This document shows, piece after piece, positions 58,607-64,000 of a DNA stretch of 64,000 bases (positions within the stretch are counted from its first letter, which is position 1; every line of letters begins with the position of its first letter). The notes beneath the pieces were generated by a model. That model made no database searches. It saw only the letters and a list, made by a program, of their open reading frames with translations, and was not told the DNA's origin. The position numbers and the translations under genes were made by a program. Source of the DNA: Colias croceus (lineage: Eukaryota; Arthropoda; Insecta; Lepidoptera; Pieridae); assembly GCF_905220415.1 (NCBI RefSeq), contig NC_059553.1:2690501-2754500 (forward strand), read 5' to 3'.

Positions 58607-59850
58607 ACTGCATGGGCGTAGCCACTCTAGCTTTAACCTGGAAGGTAGGTAGATACCTAACCAAATCTAAAAATTGAAGTAAGTACCTACTAACTCTTTT
58701 GACTGACTAACACCTAACTAGTTTCATACGCCCAGCGACCAAACGGCTGAAGATTTTTGGATCTATTTCGTGGTGTGGTAGGTGAACAATAAGGTGTTTT
58801 GAATAAGAATAATTCGAATAACGAATTACACACGAAAAAAGAAAATAGCTGAGGTTTCTATGTTACATGAACTGTAAGAAAAATGAGTATAGTACCCCAA
58901 TTAGTTACCCCACTAACTTATCTAATTTCACTTTTGTTGTTTTACACGTTCTACAACTCACTGATACTTTTTACTTTAGACTTATTCGCCATCGCAAATG
59001 CCTTCGCAAATGCCTTCGTGAATGCCTTCGCGAATGCCTTCGCAAATGCCTTCGCGAATGCCTTCGCCAATGCCTTCGCGAATGCCTTCGCAAATGCCTT
59101 CGCGAATGCCATCGCAAATGCCTTCGCGAATGCCTTTGCGAATGCCTTCGCGAATGCCTTCGCGAATGCCTTCGCCAATGCCTTCGCGAATGCCATCGCA
59201 AATGCCTTCGCGATTGCCTTCGCGAATGCCTTCGCAAATGCCTTCGCGAATGCCTTCGCGAATGTCTTCGCGAGTGCCTTCGCGAATGCCTTCGCGAATG
59301 CCTTCGCAAATGCCTTCGCAAATGCCTTCGCAAATGCCTTCGCGAGTGCCTTCGCGAATGCCTTCGCGAATGCCATCGCGAATGCCTTCACAAATGCCTT
59401 CGCGAATGCCTTCGCAAATGCCTTCGGAAATGCCGGCGGTACGGCCGCCGGCATTTGAAGACCTGGATATAACTTTGGGTACATACTTGGTACATACAGT
59501 TGCTAGTTATGCAAATGCCTTCGCGAGTGCCTTCGCGAATGCCTTCGCGAATGCCTTCGCAAATGCCTTCGCGAATACCTTCGCAAATGCCTTCGCGAAT
59601 GCCATCGCAAATGCCTTCGCGAATGCCTTCGCGAGTGCCTTCGCGAATGCCTTCGCGAATGCCTTCGCGAATGCCTTCGCAAATGCCTTCGCAAATGCCT
59701 TCGCGAGTGCCTTCGCGAATGCCTTCGCAAATGCCTTGACCTGGATATAACTTTGGGTACATACTTGGTACATGCAGTTGCTAGTTACATATTATTTTTT
59801 ATTGTTGCCCCACCTTGAGCCCATGGCTAGCTACGCCCACGAACAACTGT
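58607..59850. mobile_element. Possible TIR element enclosing two 12-bp minisatellite arrays
   Basis: Left CAACAACTGCATGGGCGTAG and right-end complement CAGTTGTTCGTGGGCGTAGC are similar over about 25 bp. Inside are the arrays at 58990-59450 and 59509-59738, each followed by a direct copy of ACCTGGATATAACTTTGGGT and ACATACTTGGTACATRCAGT. The TGGGCGTAGC end motif is reminiscent of arthropod DNA-transposon termini, but the family is not assigned. Confidence 0.4.
58990..59738. repeat. 12-bp minisatellite, two arrays, unit AATGCCTTCGCG
   Basis: The first array (about 58990-59450) has about 38 units and the second (59509-59738) about 19, split by a 50-bp spacer. Variants include AATGCCTTCGCA, AATGCCATCGCA, AATGCCTTCGCC and AGTGCCTTCGCG, in patterns partly shared between arrays. 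A 12-bp unit is a multiple of 3 and contains no stop in any frame, so all six frames stay open (for example (NAFA)n, (MPSR)n, (KAFA)n). I treat these as non-coding. Confidence 0.9.
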
Positions 59851-61835
59851 GCTTTCAATAAACGTTCATTACACGCGTAATAGTTTACACATTATAACAA
59901 ACATTTTATAGAGCAGCCATGAAACGTAAACTATAAAATCGCAGTAACTATTGTTCTCAAGATGGTGGACAGTGATCATAAAGTTGAAAGTAATGTCGCT
60001 GTAGTGTGCCAACTGACGCATTCAACGGGCACATTTTGTTCACACTCCAAGTGTTTTATGTAAGAAATATGACGGTGTTATGAAGGAAGTACTACCGATT
60101 TTGTAGTGTAAAGGTTTCGCTATAAAAATATAACCGTAAGCTATGTTGTGGAAGTTTAACCTTAGTATTTGAAGTTAGGGGAGGTTTCTGGAGGAATCTG
60201 TATATTAATTTAAAGTCGTGTGATCGTCTTTGTTTTTTCAATTGGAACCTAATATGCAAATATCTTATAGAAAATAATCAGTATTAAATACTTACTTCGC
60301 CGAATCCTATGTTATAATCATAATCCTATAACTCATCTTTTTAGATAACAAAACAGACAAAGCTTGAAGAGCTTTTAAACATAGTAATTATGTATAAAAT
60401 GACTCTTACAATGACAGTTGGCTAAAATTATTGAATTAGGTACCTAATAAATAGTAGATACCTTATTATTTATGTTAGTAATTAACGATGTTATATGAAA
60501 TCACGTTTATAAGTTATCATAAACTCATAATGGATAGCGTAAATGTTCGCCAGTTGTAAATTTACGATTATAACCGATAACTGTTAGTAGAATAATAAAA
60601 GAGCATACTACATAATATTAGTCATATTAAATATATCTACGTACCTATGTTTACTTGAAGTAACTAAAATTGAAGAAGCAGTTGGTTAATATATTTACTC
60701 CTTTATAAGTAGGTACCTACGTACCGTACTATTCTACTACTAGCCTACCGTAGACATATCCTATACATCCTGTTAAAGTCTTGAAAAATCAGCATTTTAT
60801 CATTTAAACGTTCTTCGAGTATTCATAGTGACGTTCAAAATTTAAAAAAAACATATTACCTATTCCTGGAATAGGCCACATCCGCAAGTCTCAGAAATCA
60901 GAATTAAATTTTCCAATACTCTATATTAAAATCAAAACTGAACTTCCCTGTTTCCGCGAATAGAAATATTTATATGACCTCCAAGATTACCTCGGATTTT
61001 GATTTTGCATGCTCAACAGTGTGTTGTCACTTAATTAATTCAATTTGAAATAAGTAAAATAATAATATTTACGCGGAAGCTTCTATAAAATACTACAAGC
61101 TCACACTAACACACACTAAATGTTCATATTTTTTAATATAATGTTTTTTATTCAGTTAACATGTAGGTAAGACATGAACATTTCTTTTTTTAATTATCTA
61201 CATTAATAAAGGTATGTACTTACACAATGAATATTTACCTACAACAAATCTTTTAAAATTTTTCTGCATCGTTTTCTTAATGTTTGCATAATTTATATAG
61301 GGAGGTACCTACATAATTATAATGCAAAATGCACCGAAAAAGCTCTGGAAGATTTATCTATTTTGTCAAGTTTTAATTAATTTACGCAAAGTGAATCGTT
61401 CTCTTTTGTATAATTTACGGTGCCCTCATCACAAACTTTTACAATCCTATACAAACAAAAACTGTTTTGAAAATGAATTTAACTTAATGGGTCCGAGCGC
61501 ATTAACTTGACGATCTCTCATCAAGGGTTAATGGAGGAGAATGGCGGGAATCGTGACTTGTTGCGTCACTCTTCATCTTATCACCCCATACAATACTGTA
61601 GGCATCCACTGTATCCACGCTTTCACAGTTTCAGTTTCCCGTCACGTCGCGGGAAGACGCACGCTTTCCCGGCTTTAACAAAACTACGTGAAAGCGAAAC
61701 TTTTTGCTTAACCAACGATACAGAAAATACACATACCTAGACTATGTTCCATTTTTAAAAATAAACTATTTTAATCTACATCCAATTTCCCGCGTTCTCA
61801 GTTTGAATATTTTCGCAAAAAAAAAAAGCTTGAAA
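59851..61835. other. AT-rich intergenic DNA upstream of the receptor exon
   Basis: No supported exon. The last 300 bp are presumably promoter or 5' UTR of the gene starting at 61836. Short frames at 61322-61510 and 61507-61740 have no recognisable features. Confidence 0.5.
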
Positions 61836-62056
61836 ATGTATTTTATTAAATTATCACGCTTGGTTTTGTTAGTTTTTCTTTTGAAAAAGTCGTTTTCGGA
61901 GCGGACTGTTTATAAAGTAGGGGTTTTGATGGCGTCAAGATTAGATTCCCCTTTTGATTTGGAACGCTGTGGACCGGCTGTGGACCTCGCTCTTGATAAA
62001 GTCAATGAAAAGTTTTTGGCACATCATAACGTTGAATTACAGAAAGTGCAGGGAAG
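61836..62056 (+). CDS. First exon of an ANF-receptor-like protein, probably a receptor guanylate cyclase
   Basis: ATG at 61836 opens a signal peptide (LSRLVLLVFLLKKSF). It is followed by YKVGVLMASRLDSPFDLERC and GPAVDLALDKVNEKFLAHHN, the start of a type-1 periplasmic-binding (ANF-receptor) ligand domain. The 'GPAxxLAL..VN' helix is shared by natriuretic-peptide-receptor guanylate cyclases and relatives. The exon ends GGAAG|GTAAGT at phase 2. The rest of the gene is beyond the window or interrupted by the LINE at 63226. Upstream ATGs in the same frame start non-hydrophobic sequence, so 61836 is preferred. Confidence 0.7.
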
Positions 62057-63225
62057 GTAAGTTAATTAATAATTTCAATATTTTTATTTTTGTAAAGTGT
62101 CTCTTGTTGATATTTAGTACTTAGTATCTTAGTAGTTGTAAATAGGAGCTATTGTGCTATGATTTGCGGTAATTCGAAATAAACATTTGCTGAAATTACT
62201 TACCATGTAATTTAAATACGGTCTATCATTTGTATTACAAATTTTTTTATTATAATATTTAATCTGAGTAGTTAAAAACTGAAGAAAAATAAAAACGATA
62301 AAAATAATATTATCTAACTAACTTATAAACTAATGAAATGGTCACCTATACAGACCTTGTCGTCACTTAGCAAATGTTTATCATTTAATTTCATTACCTA
62401 ATAGAGAAACGGGAAACTTCGTCATTAAAAATTAATTTATCATACCTACACAGTCGAGTAAATAATCTTCAATTTGTAAACAAAGTTTCATAACAAAGGT
62501 CTTTCATGCACAAACTAAAGTTTTTTGGAACATAAATCTCTTTTAACTAACTTTGTGATCACATTTAAATTATAATCATTTGTTAAAAAAAAATGAAAAA
62601 AATTCATCCATTCAAAACAAATGGGACTAACCAGCTTTCAAATTAAAAAAAAGAATCATTAAAATCGATTCAAGAGTTCTATTAAACAAGCAAAAAGAAA
62701 ACAGATCCTCGAGAACCTCCTCCTTTTTTTTAAGACGGCTGAAAATGAATTTTCGCATCCAACCGAGAGGTAAACTCATAAAAAGGTAAAGGTTTCCTGT
62801 CTCGCTATTTTGAGGTATTAAATAACATCATCTTTCAACACCATTTACGAAGATAACATCGCGGCTTCATAAAGTGTTCCAATATCTTATTATTCTAGCC
62901 ACGTCGAGGTTTAGGAGTCATTATATTATATAGGATACATTATGGTATAAGCAATGGATTTTTTCACCTGAAAAATGTGATATTGTTGACTGATATTACC
63001 TAAGCCCAAGCATAATACAGTATACAGCTTATTGAGTATTGTGGCTGTTTACGTAGCTATTCGACCGATATGTTACAGTCATTTTAACAAAGGATTAATT
63101 AAATATAACATTGTGATTATCTATATAGCACGGTATTTAGGTAACAACCGTTTTAACTTTTAATTAGTTAAAATTTGATTATTTTTGAAAAGCCCACCAA
63201 AATTGAGGTAACTACAATGACGTAG
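62057..63225. other. Start of the receptor gene's first intron
   Basis: AT-rich, no exon recognised before the LINE fragment. Nothing else seen. Confidence 0.5.
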
Positions 63226-64000
63226 GTACACCCCCACCAGTATGGTTTCATGCCACAGAGGAGCACCGAGGACGCCCTCTATAGACTGGTGAACCATATC
63301 AGAAATAAGAGGGAGGAGAAGAAGGTTTCTGTTGTGGTTTCGCTAGACATAGAGGGAGCTTTCGACAGCGCCTGGTGGCCAGCCATAAAGGTGCGGTTGG
63401 CCGAAGTTGGGTGTCCGGTGAACATGAGGCGGGTGATTAGCAGCTACCTGAGTGAAAGGGGAGTGAATGTAAGGTATGCAGGTGTGGAAGTAAGTAGAGA
63501 GACCAACAAGGGGTGCGTACAGGGGTCCATAGGTGGACCGCTCCTGTGGGACCTCTTGTTGGATCCCCTGCTGTGGATGTTAGAGGAGATGGAAGTGTTC
63601 TGTCAGGCGTTTGCCGACGACATAGTGTTAGTGTTTGATGGAGATACGGGTTTAGAAGTAGAGGTCAAGGCAAACCGCATATTAGCAAAAATTGACGAAT
63701 GGGGTGTCAGAAATAAGCTGAAATTCGCGCCACACAAGACATGTGCCCTGCTCTCGACACGAAAACTAAAATATGACAAGCCACGACTTACAATGGGGAG
63801 TGTGGACATCCAATATTACGATAATGTTAAGATACTGGGCCTTATTATTGACGGCGGCCTGACATTCAACGACCATGTCGGGAGCGTTTGCAAGAAGGCA
63901 ATCGCCCGCTACAAACTGTTAGCGAGAGCAGCCAGAGTAAGTTGGGGGCTTAACCCCCAAGTAGTTAAGACCATATATATCGCCGTTATAGAACCGACTA
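63226..64000 (+). mobile_element. 5'-truncated R1-like LINE reverse transcriptase, runs off the window
   Basis: An uninterrupted plus-strand frame from 63226 to the end (about 258 codons) encodes RT motifs in order: HQYGFMPQRSTEDALYRLVN, VVVSLDIEGAFDSAWWPA (catalytic Asp), NKGCVQGSIGGPLLWDLLLD, QAFADDIVLVFDGDTG (FADD) and NKLKFAPHKTCALL. The 'CVQGSIGGP' and 'KLKFAPHKT' forms are typical of R1-group LINEs in insects. The frame begins abruptly within RT, so the copy is 5'-truncated. It sits in the receptor gene's intron in sense orientation, and its 3' end is not in the window. Confidence 0.85.

Noticed and set aside
58990..59738. CRISPR-like array
   Set aside because: The repeats are contiguous 12-mers with no spacers, in a eukaryotic genome.
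58867..59773. Repetitive open frames on all six frames over the 12-bp minisatellite
   Set aside because: A stop-free 12-bp unit keeps all frames open automatically. There is no start context, domain or splice evidence.

Overview
This is a eukaryotic nuclear window, AT-rich and intron-rich, and almost certainly from a moth or butterfly (Lepidoptera). The support for that is the gene set, the short GT-AG introns, and several interspersed repeats ending in a 'GGGCGAAGCCGCGGGCGG..GCTAGT'-type tail, which I know as a hallmark of lepidopteran genomes. There are no prokaryotic features, so operon and ribosome-binding-site calls do not apply.

Layout, left to right. (1) The last exon of an unidentified plus-strand gene (246-365). 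(2) TSG101, ESCRT-I subunit, single exon, minus (2538-3749). (3) RpL12/uL11, four exons, minus (4698-6260). (4) A transposon-rich gap (6.3-11.6 kb) with MITEs, a broken Tc1/mariner-type transposase, a 198-bp duplication and a nested inverted-repeat complex. (5) MAU2/SCC4 cohesin loader, 12 exons, plus (11675-20137). Its introns hold a TIR element with its own spliced antisense ORF, nested MITEs ending 24 bp before exon 6, and five 128-bp tandem copies across the exon 7 donor. (6) A three-exon sperm-microtubule-inner-protein gene resembling SPMIP1/ATP6V1FNB, minus (22672-23923). (7) An 18-exon minus-strand gene (24443-40982) encoding about 1584 aa, with an N-terminal Rap1-type Myb domain and AT-hooks. 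Its introns carry a CR1-like LINE fragment and many repeats. (8) Immediately upstream, a two-exon 43-aa microprotein whose stop lies only 20 nt before the Rap1-like ATG (41003-42430), so the pair may be dicistronic. (9) A decayed mariner (about 42.56-43.84 kb). (10) A WDR91-like LisH/CTLH gene without WD40 repeats and with a 1-nt frameshift, minus (44433-46037). (11) A structurally complete 5.66-kb I-clade-like LINE with two open ORFs, poly(A) and an apparent target duplication (46324-51982), sitting in the short head-to-head interval between (10) and (12). (12) Ric/RIT-type Ras GTPase, five exons, plus (52276-53995). (13) A gene-poor stretch with a 12-bp minisatellite open in all six frames (59.0-59.7 kb). 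(14) First exon of an ANF-receptor-like protein, probably a receptor guanylate cyclase (61836-62056). (15) A 5'-truncated R1-like reverse transcriptase running off the window end.

The host genes are functionally unrelated (endosomal sorting, translation, cohesin loading, sperm axoneme, telomere/chromatin, Ras signalling), so this is an ordinary gene-dense block riddled with transposons. Exon models were built by hand from splice consensus and reading-phase continuity. Phase closes at every internal junction in RpL12, MAU2, the SPMIP1-like gene, the Rap1-like gene, the microprotein and Ric. Family names come from remembered protein families, not from searches.
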